This document shows, in pieces, positions 1 to 6,333 of a stretch of DNA of 31,409 nt (its first letter is position 1; each line of letters starts with the position of its first letter). The translations under genes were made by a program, and so were the position numbers. Location of the stretch: contig JBDTES010000019.1 in NCBI GenBank assembly GCA_039922435.1, forward strand, positions 1 through 31,409, read 5' to 3'. Below the pieces are notes generated by a model. That model was given only the letters and a program-made list of their open reading frames with translations. It ran no database searches and had not been told where the DNA came from. This stretch comes from JBDTES01 sp039922435 (lineage in GTDB: Bacteria; Patescibacteriota; Saccharimonadia; Saccharimonadales; UBA4665).

Positions 1-1
1 T

Positions 2-115
2 TACAATTTCTACCGGCCGCACAGCATGCTACGCATGATGACGCCGATAGAATACTTACAAAGTCTAAATGGCTTTGAAGATGCTACAGTAGATACAAGT
101 GTCCTATATGTTTAG
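2..115 (+). CDS. C-terminal fragment of a DDE transposase/integrase (cut by window edge)
   Basis: Frame 2 is open from the window edge to a TAG at 113-115 and gives 37 residues. It begins YNFYRPHSML and continues MTPIEYL. This matches the well-known C-terminal signature of rve-type integrase-core transposases (IS3/IS481-like: a Y-N-x-Y-R-P-H block followed about 5 residues later by T-P-x-E-Y). The DDE catalytic core would lie upstream of the window, so intactness cannot be judged. No terminal inverted repeat could be recognised with confidence just downstream. It has no other gene within 70 nt. If the call is right, a mobile element borders this otherwise conserved region. The assignment rests on one short motif, so it is moderate. 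Confidence 0.55.
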   Translation, partial: YNFYRPHSMLRMMTPIEYLQSLNGFEDATVDTSVLYV

Positions 116-174
116 GAGTCCGACCAGCGTGAATGAGTGGGGTACAAAATTTAGGCAAATTCTTGGAAATGGGT

Positions 175-180
175 GATAAT
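175..180 (+). promoter_or_regulatory. -10 box for the 38-aa microprotein
   Basis: GATAAT ends 8 nt before the ATG at 189. No Shine-Dalgarno sequence is present, so the transcript would be leaderless or nearly so, as for several other genes in the window. Confidence 0.4.
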
Positions 181-188
181 AGCGGTAT

Positions 189-305
189 ATGATAAGACGT
201 AAGCTTAATGAATCTGGCTTAATTCCTCTATTAATTATGGTATTTGCGGTAATTATCGGTATAATCGTCCTGGCCTATCTGAAAGTAGCTTCGGTCCAAC
301 ATTAA
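189..305 (+). CDS. 38-aa single-span membrane microprotein with prepilin-like N-terminus
   Basis: ATG at 189 opens a 38-codon frame ending in TAA at 303-305. The peptide starts MIRRKLNESG, followed by a strongly hydrophobic span (about residues 11-31) and a short polar tail (KVASVQH). The arrangement, basic N-terminus then Gly then a long hydrophobic helix, resembles a class III (prepilin) signal, although the usual Glu at +5 is absent and a proline lies at +3. A -10-like GATAAT sits 8 nt upstream of the start, which supports expression. Function is unknown; it could be a minimal pilin-like peptide, or simply a small membrane peptide. It stands alone between the transposase remnant and the ATP-grasp operon. 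Confidence 0.5.
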   Translation: MIRRKLNESGLIPLLIMVFAVIIGIIVLAYLKVASVQH

Positions 306-309
306 AGTA

Positions 310-338
310 TTGAAAATTATTAGCATTAGTGTTATAAT
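310..338 (+). promoter_or_regulatory. Sigma70-type promoter of the ATP-grasp operon
   Basis: TTGAAA (310-315), a 17-nt spacer, and TATAAT (333-338) preceded by TGT, giving an extended -10. The predicted start of transcription is near 345, leaving a leader of about 25 nt before the ATG at 370 with no clear Shine-Dalgarno site. Confidence 0.7.
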
Positions 339-369
339 AGCTACTTGTAATAGCTAATTTAGCAATCAT

Positions 370-1713
370 ATGGCCGAAACACATAAACAATTAACCCCTA
401 TTGGTACGACTGAAGTTATTGATTTACTCGATGATGGTATTTTTGGTGTACCGGCCAAGGTTGACACTGGGGCTGATTTCTCGGCCATTTGGGCTAGCGA
501 TATTGCGGTCGAGGGCAATACGCTACGCTTTCGTTTCTTCTCTGTCGGATCGTCATATTATCAAGATAAATTTGTCAGCTCGACTTCATTTAAAAAGGTT
601 CGAGTTAAGAATTCATTTGGCGATGCCGAAGAAAGATACAAGATTAAGTTACGTATCGGCATAGGGAAACGTAAATTGACACGCTGGTTCAGTCTAGCTG
701 ATCGGTCAAATAGTACCTATCCGGTATTGTTAGGCAAAAACTTCCTAAAGAATACTTTTGTGGTTGATGTATCGAAGCGGCATGTGGCTAGTGAAGTTTT
801 GCTACCAAACAAGATATTAATATTTGGGGCTTTCAAGAGCACTAATTTTTTTGATAAAGTCGAAAACAGCACAACTAGTAAAGTTGATTTGAGATACGGC
901 TTATATGGCCATTTGATGTTTTATATGGATGGTCTAAACACATCTGTGGTTAATCTGGACGATAGTGAGTCAGACTTGGCTTCTTATAGACTGGTGTATT
1001 TCAAAACTCATAATCTGTATATCGATCGGTCAGCTGCTGTCGCTGAATATTTAAACTTTCGTGGTCGTCGTTTTTTTGATAAAGAAGTCGGCAACTACAC
1101 GTCGACTAGTAAACTAACTGAGTATATGAAGCTCAACTGTAGCGGCATAGCTGTGCCAGCCTCGGTTTGTGCCTCCAACAATTATTTACGAGATAATTTT
1201 GATAAATTAGTAGAACTCTTAGGTACCCCATTTGTGATGAAAGAAGTTAGGAGTAATCTTGGTAAAAATAATTATTTAATATCGACTAAGTCTGACTTTG
1301 AGAAAATACTTAGTTCGGCCCTAAAGACTGATTTATATATGGTTCAAGCTTATGTACCAAACGATGGCTTCTTCCGACTCGACGTATTCGGTCAGAGAGT
1401 TGGCCTGGCCGTCTGGCGATCAAGACACGTCCATAAAGACGCCCTAAAGGCACATTTGAACAAGCCTAAAGGCGGCGTTAATGCCCGCATAGTCGAGGTT
1501 AAAGATGTGCCAGAAGAAGCCATTGAGCTAGCTATTGAGTCGGCTGATTGTATGGGGCGTCAAGTTGCGGGAGTCGATTTAGTGCAAGACAAAAATACCA
1601 AGAAATGGTATGTTTTGGAAGTTAACTATGCTCCCGAATTACGTGGGGGTTCATTTGTTCCAGAAAAAGTTAAGGCTGTTGCAGAATGGCTAGATAGAGA
1701 ATTAAACCGATAA
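370..1713 (+). CDS. Retropepsin-like (PF05618) and ATP-grasp fusion protein, RimK-associated
   Basis: A 447-aa protein with two parts. Residues about 10-135 look like the RimB/PF05618 putative protease family with a retropepsin-like fold: AKVDTGADFSA around D32-T33-G34 is the aspartyl-protease-type loop and LGKNFL near residue 121 is the family's second hallmark (usually LIGRxFL). Residues about 235-447 look like a RimK-type ATP-grasp ligase, with a lysine in the FVMKEV strand and a metal/ATP-binding ending GVDLV...WYVLEVNY. The family often occurs beside RimK, which attaches glutamate to ribosomal protein S6; here the partner is the next gene, 10 nt downstream. A fusion would place a ligase-like and a protease-like activity on one chain. 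The substrate is unknown; the fold calls are fairly sure, the joint function is inference. Confidence 0.75.
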   Translation: MAETHKQLTPIGTTEVIDLLDDGIFGVPAKVDTGADFSAIWASDIAVEGNTLRFRFFSVGSSYYQDKFVSSTSFKKVRVKNSFGDAEERYKIKLRIGIGKRKLTRWFSLADRSNSTYPVLLGKNFLKNTFVVDVSKRHVASEVLLPNKILIFGAFKSTNFFDKVENSTTSKVDLRYGLYGHLMFYMDGLNTSVVNLDDSESDLASYRLVYFKTHNLYIDRSAAVAEYLNFRGRRFFDKEVGNYTSTSKLTEYMKLNCSGIAVPASVCASNNYLRDNFDKLVELLGTPFVMKEVRSNLGKNNYLISTKSDFEKILSSALKTDLYMVQAYVPNDGFFRLDVFGQRVGLAVWRSRHVHKDALKAHLNKPKGGVNARIVEVKDVPEEAIELAIESADCMGRQVAGVDLVQDKNTKKWYVLEVNYAPELRGGSFVPEKVKAVAEWLDRELNR

Positions 1714-1723
1714 GGACAGAATT

Positions 1724-2626
1724 ATGAGAATTGCAATTTTATCTAAAGGACCAGGTAACTTTTCAACCAAGCGCATCAAAGAAGAGGCGCTGAAGCGTGG
1801 CCACGAAGTCCGAATCGTTAATTATGCTAAATGTTATGTTTCGATTGAGAGTAACCACCCAGTTGTTCGATATAAGGGCGGTGAAGTGATTGATGTCGAT
1901 GCGATTATCCCACGGATTGCCGCTAACCTAACTAATTATGGTTCAGCTATTGTGCGACAGTTTGAGATGCAAAACGTCTTTACAACGACTACCTCGATAG
2001 CACTGACTCGTTCGCGTGATAAATTGCGCAGCATGCAGCTACTGGCTAAAGCTGGTGTCGGTATACCTAAAACTGTTTTTGCTCGTGAGACTTCAGACGT
2101 CGATGACGTGCTGGATCAGATCGGTGGTGCCCCAGTAATTATTAAGGTGGCTCGTGGAACTCATGGCAATGGCGTGGTGCTGGCTGAGACTCGCAAGGCT
2201 GCCAAGGCTGTGATGCAGGCCTTCTATGTTGAGGGCGTTAGCTTTGTAATGCAAGAGTATATCGAAGAGAGTAGCGGTACCGATTTACGAGCTTTTATGG
2301 TTAATGGCAAAGTGATTGCTAGTATGAAGCGGCAGAGTTTGGATGATGATTTTCGGTCTAATTTGCATCAAGGTGGTGAAGGTACATCTATAAAACTGAC
2401 TGAAGAAGAGCGCAAAACTGCCCAGCGGGCTGCTAAAGCTATGGGCCTACCGATTTGTGGTGTCGATATGATGCGGAGTGAGCGGGGGCCGTTGGTGCTA
2501 GAAGTAAATTCTAGCCCAGGCTTTGGTATCGAGAAGGTAACTGGTCGAAATGTTGGAGAGAAAATCATAGAATATGTCGAACAAAATGCCAAAAGTAACC
2601 GGCGCAAAGACAAAGTCGGCGCCTAA
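1724..2626 (+). CDS. rimK: RimK-type alpha-L-glutamate ligase (ATP-grasp)
   Basis: A 300-aa protein, the same length as E. coli RimK, and colinear with it: N-terminal MRIAILSKG, the IIPRIA segment, TRSRDKLRSMQLLAKAG, then the ATP-grasp region GGAPVIIKVARGTHGNGVVL, the QEYI hinge, DFRSNLHQGG and the Mg-binding end GVDMM...LEVNSSPGF. E. coli RimK adds glutamates to the C-terminus of ribosomal protein S6; whether the S6 of this organism is the target cannot be seen here. An AAGGA Shine-Dalgarno motif lies before the ATG, and the gene follows the fusion protein by 10 nt, so the two are probably one operon. The last 53 nt overlap the start of the downstream DUF192 gene in another frame. Ligase family is certain; the exact acceptor is inferred. 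Confidence 0.88.
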   Translation: MRIAILSKGPGNFSTKRIKEEALKRGHEVRIVNYAKCYVSIESNHPVVRYKGGEVIDVDAIIPRIAANLTNYGSAIVRQFEMQNVFTTTTSIALTRSRDKLRSMQLLAKAGVGIPKTVFARETSDVDDVLDQIGGAPVIIKVARGTHGNGVVLAETRKAAKAVMQAFYVEGVSFVMQEYIEESSGTDLRAFMVNGKVIASMKRQSLDDDFRSNLHQGGEGTSIKLTEEERKTAQRAAKAMGLPICGVDMMRSERGPLVLEVNSSPGFGIEKVTGRNVGEKIIEYVEQNAKSNRRKDKVGA

Positions 2627-3131
2627 AATAACTGAGAGCAGTTCCAGGGTCCCCCAGCATTCTGGGTCACAGCGGACACACTTGGCTTGGGCTATAAAAT
2701 ACAAGAGGAAGCTTCTGTACGGAATCGGAATCGGAATTGCTCTATTGGCGGTTTTGGCACCGGCGGTATTTTATAAAGCACCGACAGCCCGGCTAGATGT
2801 AGCTGGACATAGTATCACTTTAGAAATTGCGCATACTGATGCTGAGCGCCAGGCAGGCTTAAGTGGGCGTGATACCATGGCGGAAAATCAGGGTATGGTT
2901 TTTACCTTCGAGGAATCTAGTAAACAGTGTTTTTGGATGAAGGATATGAAGTTTAATTTGGATATAATTTTTCTGGATAGCAATCATCAAATTGTTAAGC
3001 TATATCATAACTTGTCTCCCCAATCTTATCCTAAGAGTTATTGCGCTAGCGATACTCGCTACGTAATTGAATTAAATGCTGGTCAGTCGGCAAAACTAGG
3101 CTTGAACATCGGTCAGAGACTATCTATTTAA
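2574..3131 (+). CDS. Membrane-anchored DUF192 protein
   Basis: 185 aa. Residues 1-45 are basic/polar, residues about 47-68 form one transmembrane helix (GIGIGIALLAVLAPAVFY), and residues about 72-185 match DUF192 (PF02643): AHTDAERQAGLSGR, GMVFTFEES, FWMKDMKFNLDIIFLD and a final LNAGQSAKLGLNIGQ. The domain should therefore lie outside the cytoplasmic membrane. Biochemical function of DUF192 is not established. The ATG at 2574 would overlap rimK by 53 nt; ATG 2586 is an alternative that changes only four residues. The overlap suggests translation coupled to rimK. Two cysteines (in KQCFW and SYCAS) could form a disulfide outside the cell. Confidence 0.82.
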   Translation: MSNKMPKVTGAKTKSAPKITESSSRVPQHSGSQRTHLAWAIKYKRKLLYGIGIGIALLAVLAPAVFYKAPTARLDVAGHSITLEIAHTDAERQAGLSGRDTMAENQGMVFTFEESSKQCFWMKDMKFNLDIIFLDSNHQIVKLYHNLSPQSYPKSYCASDTRYVIELNAGQSAKLGLNIGQRLSI

Positions 3132-3142
3132 ACTGCTCATGC

Positions 3143-3148
3143 TATAGT
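3143..3148 (+). promoter_or_regulatory. Extended -10 (TGC-TATAGT), leaderless start
   Basis: TATAGT preceded by TGC, ending 7 nt before the ATG at 3156. No Shine-Dalgarno site is present, so a leaderless mRNA is predicted. Confidence 0.45.
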
Positions 3149-3155
3149 TTTAGAT

Positions 3156-3653
3156 ATGGTACACCTGATAATACTTGGCGCTGTCGTAATTGTACCGGTT
3201 GGCATGATTGTTTTTTTACGGGCTAATGCGGCGATTGCTTTTATGGGGCTGTGCGTTGGTAGTGTACTGGCGGCTTACACGTCTAGTGATGTGACTTCGT
3301 TCGTGACGGCTTTTTCGCCAGTCCATTCTGTGCTTGCTACTACCCAGTGGGCCCAGCTAATCCTGCTAGTTGTACCATTTTTGCTTAGCATGTGGTTTAC
3401 GCGGAGGAGTGTTAAGGGGTCGTTTGCTATCTTAAACTTTTTGATAGCAATTATTAGTGGGGTGATGCTGGCGTTGTTTGTTGTACCACTGCTATCTTCG
3501 CCTTGGCAGCACGTGCTGGAGGGCCAATCAGCCTGGCAACAACTAACCAATTTGCAGACCATGACTGTGCTTAGCGGAGCTACACTGAGTCTAGTGTTCA
3601 TCTTGGCAACCCATAGCAGCCTGCGCCACTCTGGCTCAAAACATAGTAAATAG
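3156..3653 (+). CDS. Multi-pass membrane protein of unknown function
   Basis: 165 aa with about five hydrophobic spans (roughly residues 3-20, 25-43, 64-81, 88-113 and 132-152) and a short basic/polar tail ending in K. No motif or catalytic residue pattern was recognised. It lies 24 nt after the DUF192 gene, and its own extended -10 box immediately before the ATG suggests separate transcription. Codon use and composition resemble the neighbours. Whether it works with the DUF192 protein is unknown. Confidence 0.6.
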   Translation: MVHLIILGAVVIVPVGMIVFLRANAAIAFMGLCVGSVLAAYTSSDVTSFVTAFSPVHSVLATTQWAQLILLVVPFLLSMWFTRRSVKGSFAILNFLIAIISGVMLALFVVPLLSSPWQHVLEGQSAWQQLTNLQTMTVLSGATLSLVFILATHSSLRHSGSKHSK

Positions 3654-3665
3654 ACATGTCTATGA

Positions 3666-3693
3666 TTGACTTTTTACCTAAAATACGGATAAT
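3666..3693 (+). promoter_or_regulatory. Probable promoter for the tRNA-Lys leader
   Basis: TTGACT (3666-3671) and GATAAT (3688-3693) with a 16-nt spacer, lying after the stop codon of the membrane protein and reading toward the tRNA. It predicts a transcript starting near 3700, about 120 nt before the mature tRNA. Confidence 0.5.
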
Positions 3694-3699
3694 ATAAGG

Positions 3700-3821
3700 G
3701 GTTATTTCCCTGTTCTTTTGATAGGACACTCGTTCCCGGGCGAGGGAAAAGTTCAACTTTGGCAAGAAGTTACGTTTTTTGCCGCTACAATTGAGAAGAA
3801 CTAATGGTTCAACTCCATTCC
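3700..3821 (+). ncRNA. Structured 5' leader of tRNA-Lys, possibly a separate small RNA
   Basis: The roughly 120 nt between the predicted promoter and the tRNA contain several possible hairpins: TTTCCCT 3705-3711 with AGGGAAA 3743-3749; TTCCC 3733-3737 with GGGAA 3744-3748 (competing for the same 3' strand); a 9-bp stem with two G-U pairs at 3761-3783; and AATGG/CCATT at 3803-3819 just before the tRNA. The octamer GTTCAACT occurs twice (near 3751 and 3807). No open frame of note is present and no known RNA family (6S, SRP RNA, T-box) was recognised. It could be only the leader removed by RNase P. Confidence 0.3.
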
Positions 3822-3897
3822 GGGCCCATAGCTCAGCTGGTAGAGCAGTGGACTTTTAATCCACGTGTCGCGGGTTCGAGCCCCGCTGGGCCCTCCA
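3822..3897 (+). tRNA. tRNA-Lys (anticodon TTT), CCA encoded
   Basis: A complete 76-nt cloverleaf: acceptor GGGCCCA/TGGGCCC, TA at 8-9, D stem GCTC/GAGC, anticodon stem GTGGA/TCCAC with loop CTTTTAA giving anticodon TTT, variable loop GTGTC, T stem GCGGG/CCCGC with loop TTCGAGC. The CCA end is encoded in the gene. Base 73 (discriminator, position 3894) is T, which is unusual because tRNA-Lys usually has A there. All stems pair perfectly, so the gene should be functional. Confidence 0.97.
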
Positions 3898-3961
3898 AGA
3901 TATCACCTACAGATACAATTTGGTTCTTCCGTTCGCAGTTGTTGTAACAAATAGCTTACAC

Positions 3962-4059
3962 TATCTGTTAAAAAGTTCTAACCCTACTAGGCCTAAAACA
4001 TTATCCAAACAAAAGTAAGTTCTCAGTCATACTTTTGAGCTACTAGATTTTAACAGATA
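3962..4059. repeat. Perfect 12-bp inverted repeat flanking 74 nt
   Basis: TATCTGTTAAAA at 3962-3973 and its exact reverse complement TTTTAACAGATA at 4048-4059. The match does not extend beyond 12 bp in either direction. The enclosed 74 nt contain no ORF. The right arm ends 5 nt before the -10 box of the aminopeptidase gene, so it may be a regulatory structure, a long-loop hairpin, or the remains of a small inserted element next to the tRNA gene. Confidence 0.5.
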
Positions 4060-4063
4060 AATA

Positions 4064-4069
4064 TATACT
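4064..4069 (+). promoter_or_regulatory. -10 box (TATACT), leaderless start
   Basis: TATACT ends 6 nt before the ATG at 4076 with no Shine-Dalgarno site, so transcription should begin at or very near the start codon. Confidence 0.5.
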
Positions 4070-4075
4070 GATAGC

Positions 4076-5020
4076 ATGAGTAAACCAGACGACAGTATTA
4101 TAAAGAGCGGTCACCTAGATGTAGGAGATGGTAATAAAATATTTTGGGAAGATTGGGGCAATCCTGCAGGCTTTCCAATTATTTTCTTGCATGGTGGTCC
4201 AGGAGGCGGTATTCAAACTAGGCATAAGTTAGCGTTCAACCCCTCAAAGCATAGGGTTATATTCTTTGATCAGCGAGGGGCTGGTAAGAGTACCCCATAC
4301 GCTAGCATTAAGAACAATACTACTCAAGATTTGATATCTGATATTGTTAAGCTTCGCAAACACTTAAAGATTGAACAAGCACATCTACTAGGTAGATCAT
4401 GGGGATCGGCTTTAGCCTTAGCATACTCTATAGCTTACCCTGAAAGCGTAAAGCATATGCTAATCGGTGGCATTTATTTTGGCACAGCATTTGAAAATGA
4501 CTTTATTTCGGCTGGGTATGTTAAGTACACTTACCCTGAAGCATGGGATCGTTTCATAGCATTAGTTCCTGAATATCACCGAGCTAGTGGAACATCTATA
4601 ACTCAGTATTATGCCGACAAGATGAATTCCTCTGATTTAAAAGAAGCTAAGAAATATGCTGATGAATGGACTTTGTGGGAAGCATCAACACTGTCCATAA
4701 ATTATGATAAGAGACGGCTTGAAGCAGAAGTGCTAAGTGAAGATAATTTGGCTATAGCAAAACTTGAAGCCCACTATTTCTTAAATAATTGTTTCATGCC
4801 AGACAATTACATTTTAGATAACATTGATAAGATCAAACATATACCTTGTTACGTTGTACAGGGTAGATTTGATAACTGTACGCCACCTATAACCGCATAC
4901 AAACTTTCAAAAGCATATGGTAAAAACTTAACTCTTCAATGGGTCAACGCTGGTCATTCTGGTAAAGAGCCAGAAATATTTGCTGCAGAAAAGGCTGTTG
5001 CAAATACATTCTTGCTATAG
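4076..5020 (+). CDS. pip: Proline iminopeptidase-like alpha/beta hydrolase (family S33)
   Basis: 314 aa, the normal length for bacterial proline iminopeptidases. The family order is visible: oxyanion-hole motif HGGPGGG at 39-45, DQRGAGKS at 65-72, nucleophile elbow GRSWGS at 106-111 with Ser108, then GRFD (usually GRYD) carrying the likely catalytic Asp near residue 262 and AGHS with the catalytic His near 290. The enzyme would release N-terminal proline from peptides in the cytosol, useful for an organism feeding on imported peptides. No signal peptide is seen. It is a single gene with its own -10 box before the ATG and a hairpin terminator downstream at 5113. The first glycine of the usual GGSWGS elbow is kept but the second position is Arg, which is tolerated elsewhere in alpha/beta hydrolases. 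Confidence 0.88.
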   Translation: MSKPDDSIIKSGHLDVGDGNKIFWEDWGNPAGFPIIFLHGGPGGGIQTRHKLAFNPSKHRVIFFDQRGAGKSTPYASIKNNTTQDLISDIVKLRKHLKIEQAHLLGRSWGSALALAYSIAYPESVKHMLIGGIYFGTAFENDFISAGYVKYTYPEAWDRFIALVPEYHRASGTSITQYYADKMNSSDLKEAKKYADEWTLWEASTLSINYDKRRLEAEVLSEDNLAIAKLEAHYFLNNCFMPDNYILDNIDKIKHIPCYVVQGRFDNCTPPITAYKLSKAYGKNLTLQWVNAGHSGKEPEIFAAEKAVANTFLL

Positions 5021-5112
5021 TAAACACTACTCTAGCTAATGTTAGCTATAAACAAAATTGGATTTTTTGTAATTTGGTTGCTACAGCTTCCACGATGGCC
5101 TTCCAGTTTTAT

Positions 5113-5138
5113 ACAGAGGTAATCTTGCCTCTGTTTTT
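5113..5138 (+). terminator. Rho-independent terminator after the aminopeptidase gene
   Basis: Stem ACAGAGGTA (5113-5121) with TGCCTCTGT (5126-5134), one G-U pair and a 4-nt loop, followed by a run of T (5134-5138). The T run leads straight into the extended -10 of the next gene (TGC-TATAAT at 5138-5146). Confidence 0.75.
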
Positions 5139-5140
5139 GC

Positions 5141-5146
5141 TATAAT
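5141..5146 (+). promoter_or_regulatory. Extended -10 (TGC-TATAAT), leaderless start
   Basis: A consensus TATAAT preceded by TGC ends 6 nt before the ATG at 5153. No Shine-Dalgarno site is present. The upstream half of this promoter is built from the preceding terminator hairpin. Confidence 0.6.
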
Positions 5147-5152
5147 TATTAG

Positions 5153-5671
5153 ATGAATAATATTTCAGTCCTACTTTTGAATGGTGCACCTGGCTCTGGC
5201 AAGAGCACTCTGGCAAACGAGATTTCGGAGCAACTTCGAAAGGCAGATGTAGCACATGCAGTAATAGACCTCGATGAGTTTGCACTTATCTATCCAAGTG
5301 AGGTTCATTTACGAAATTCACTCAAATGGAAAAACTTGGCTTCAGTCTGGCCGAATTATGCAGAGTTAGGAGAACTTAAAGTTATCATTCCGATACTTAT
5401 TGATACTACTGAGGACCTTGCAGCCATAAAGCGTGCTGCACCGGGAAAATCATTTGTAGTCTGCGCTCTTTCTGCACCTTTGAGTATCCTGAAAGAGAGG
5501 GTTACTGAACGTGAATCGAATGAGTATTGGCGGGCTAGGCTGCGTAGTCTAGTCGAGGGCTACCAAAAGCGTGACAAGGGGGAGTTCGCTGACTTCCGAG
5601 TAACCACGCACGACAAGACTATTACAGAGACAACGAGGGGTATAGCTAGACGAGTTGGTTGGTTAGATTGA
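5153..5671 (+). CDS. P-loop small-molecule kinase-like protein (AAA_33 / zeta-toxin-like)
   Basis: 172 aa. Walker A is GAPGSGKST at 11-19 after a short hydrophobic strand, followed by an acidic IDLDEF segment near residues 39-44, as in APS-kinase, zeta-toxin and chloramphenicol-phosphotransferase-like P-loop kinases. A later arginine-rich stretch (KERVTERES...YWRARLRSL) would form the LID with substrate- or phosphate-binding arginines. The fold predicts transfer of phosphate from ATP to a small molecule; the substrate cannot be read from sequence. No antitoxin-like gene adjoins it, which speaks against a zeta toxin-antitoxin pair. Single gene with its own leaderless-type promoter. Confidence 0.7.
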   Translation: MNNISVLLLNGAPGSGKSTLANEISEQLRKADVAHAVIDLDEFALIYPSEVHLRNSLKWKNLASVWPNYAELGELKVIIPILIDTTEDLAAIKRAAPGKSFVVCALSAPLSILKERVTERESNEYWRARLRSLVEGYQKRDKGEFADFRVTTHDKTITETTRGIARRVGWLD

Positions 5672-5756
5672 TTAGAGTTGCAATAGTTCTATACCCCTCA
5701 ATCTGCACCTAGTAGGAATACCTTAACCAAGAGCTGTACCAGATAGTTTTTTTTGT

Positions 5757-5762
5757 TATAAT
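5757..5762 (+). promoter_or_regulatory. Extended -10 (TGT-TATAAT), leaderless start
   Basis: TATAAT preceded by TGT after a run of eight T, ending 6 nt before the ATG at 5769. No Shine-Dalgarno site. Confidence 0.6.
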
Positions 5763-5768
5763 TCACGT

Positions 5769-6272
5769 ATGAATGAATTTCTCTGCTTCACTAAGAATGG
5801 TAAATCGGTTAGCTATGATACGGTTAATTCACATGCTGCAACTCATTTTGCCGACACGCCAATCCTGAGAGGTTTAGTAGTTGAAGTTCTGAAAGGCCTT
5901 GATATTAAAGATGATAATCTAGAATTCGATCTTGATATGGGCCGGGAAATTGGGACGAGCGATGTGGTCGAAATTGATGATACTGACGTGGTTGTGTATG
6001 CACTGCGCAAAAACCGTAAGGAGCAGGGCTATGTACCATTTACCAAATCACGGGCTGCCCAGCCAAACTCGTTTATATCGATTGCATTAGAGCCTGACCC
6101 TGATAGTTCGTATAAGCTGTCAAGTGCTTGGATTGGCAGATGGGATGGCCCGCCGTTTCCTCAGGAACCACATGCTACAACTGAAAGCATACCGTTTTGG
6201 AGTAAGCGAGCGTTTGTGTGGGGTAGTCAGGAAGTTGAGCCCGGTTCGGTAATTGATGATTGCCCCTGGTGA
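5769..6272 (+). CDS. Hypothetical acidic cytosolic protein
   Basis: 167 aa with no signal peptide or membrane span. Acidic overall (stretches such as LEFDLDMGRE and VVEIDDTDVVVY) with a C-terminal part rich in Trp and Pro (GRWDGPPFPQEP, WSKRAFVWGSQEVEPG). I recognise no family. It is expressed from its own promoter directly before the ATG and has no close downstream partner on the same strand, so it appears to be a stand-alone accessory gene. The strong -10 and intact 167-codon frame argue that it is real. Confidence 0.6.
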   Translation: MNEFLCFTKNGKSVSYDTVNSHAATHFADTPILRGLVVEVLKGLDIKDDNLEFDLDMGREIGTSDVVEIDDTDVVVYALRKNRKEQGYVPFTKSRAAQPNSFISIALEPDPDSSYKLSSAWIGRWDGPPFPQEPHATTESIPFWSKRAFVWGSQEVEPGSVIDDCPW

Positions 6273-6333
6273 GTAATGGAGTAGATCCTAAATAGTCTCA
6301 AGTTATATAACGAAAGGGTTGTGTGTTACTAGA

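Noticed and set aside
3700..3821. T-box or known riboswitch before tRNA-Lys
   Set aside because: No T-box core (AGGGTGGNACCGCG) or known aptamer was recognised, and the element precedes a tRNA gene rather than a coding gene.
5153..5671. Zeta-type toxin of a toxin-antitoxin pair
   Set aside because: P-loop features fit, but no small antitoxin gene adjoins it; a plain small-molecule kinase is equally likely.
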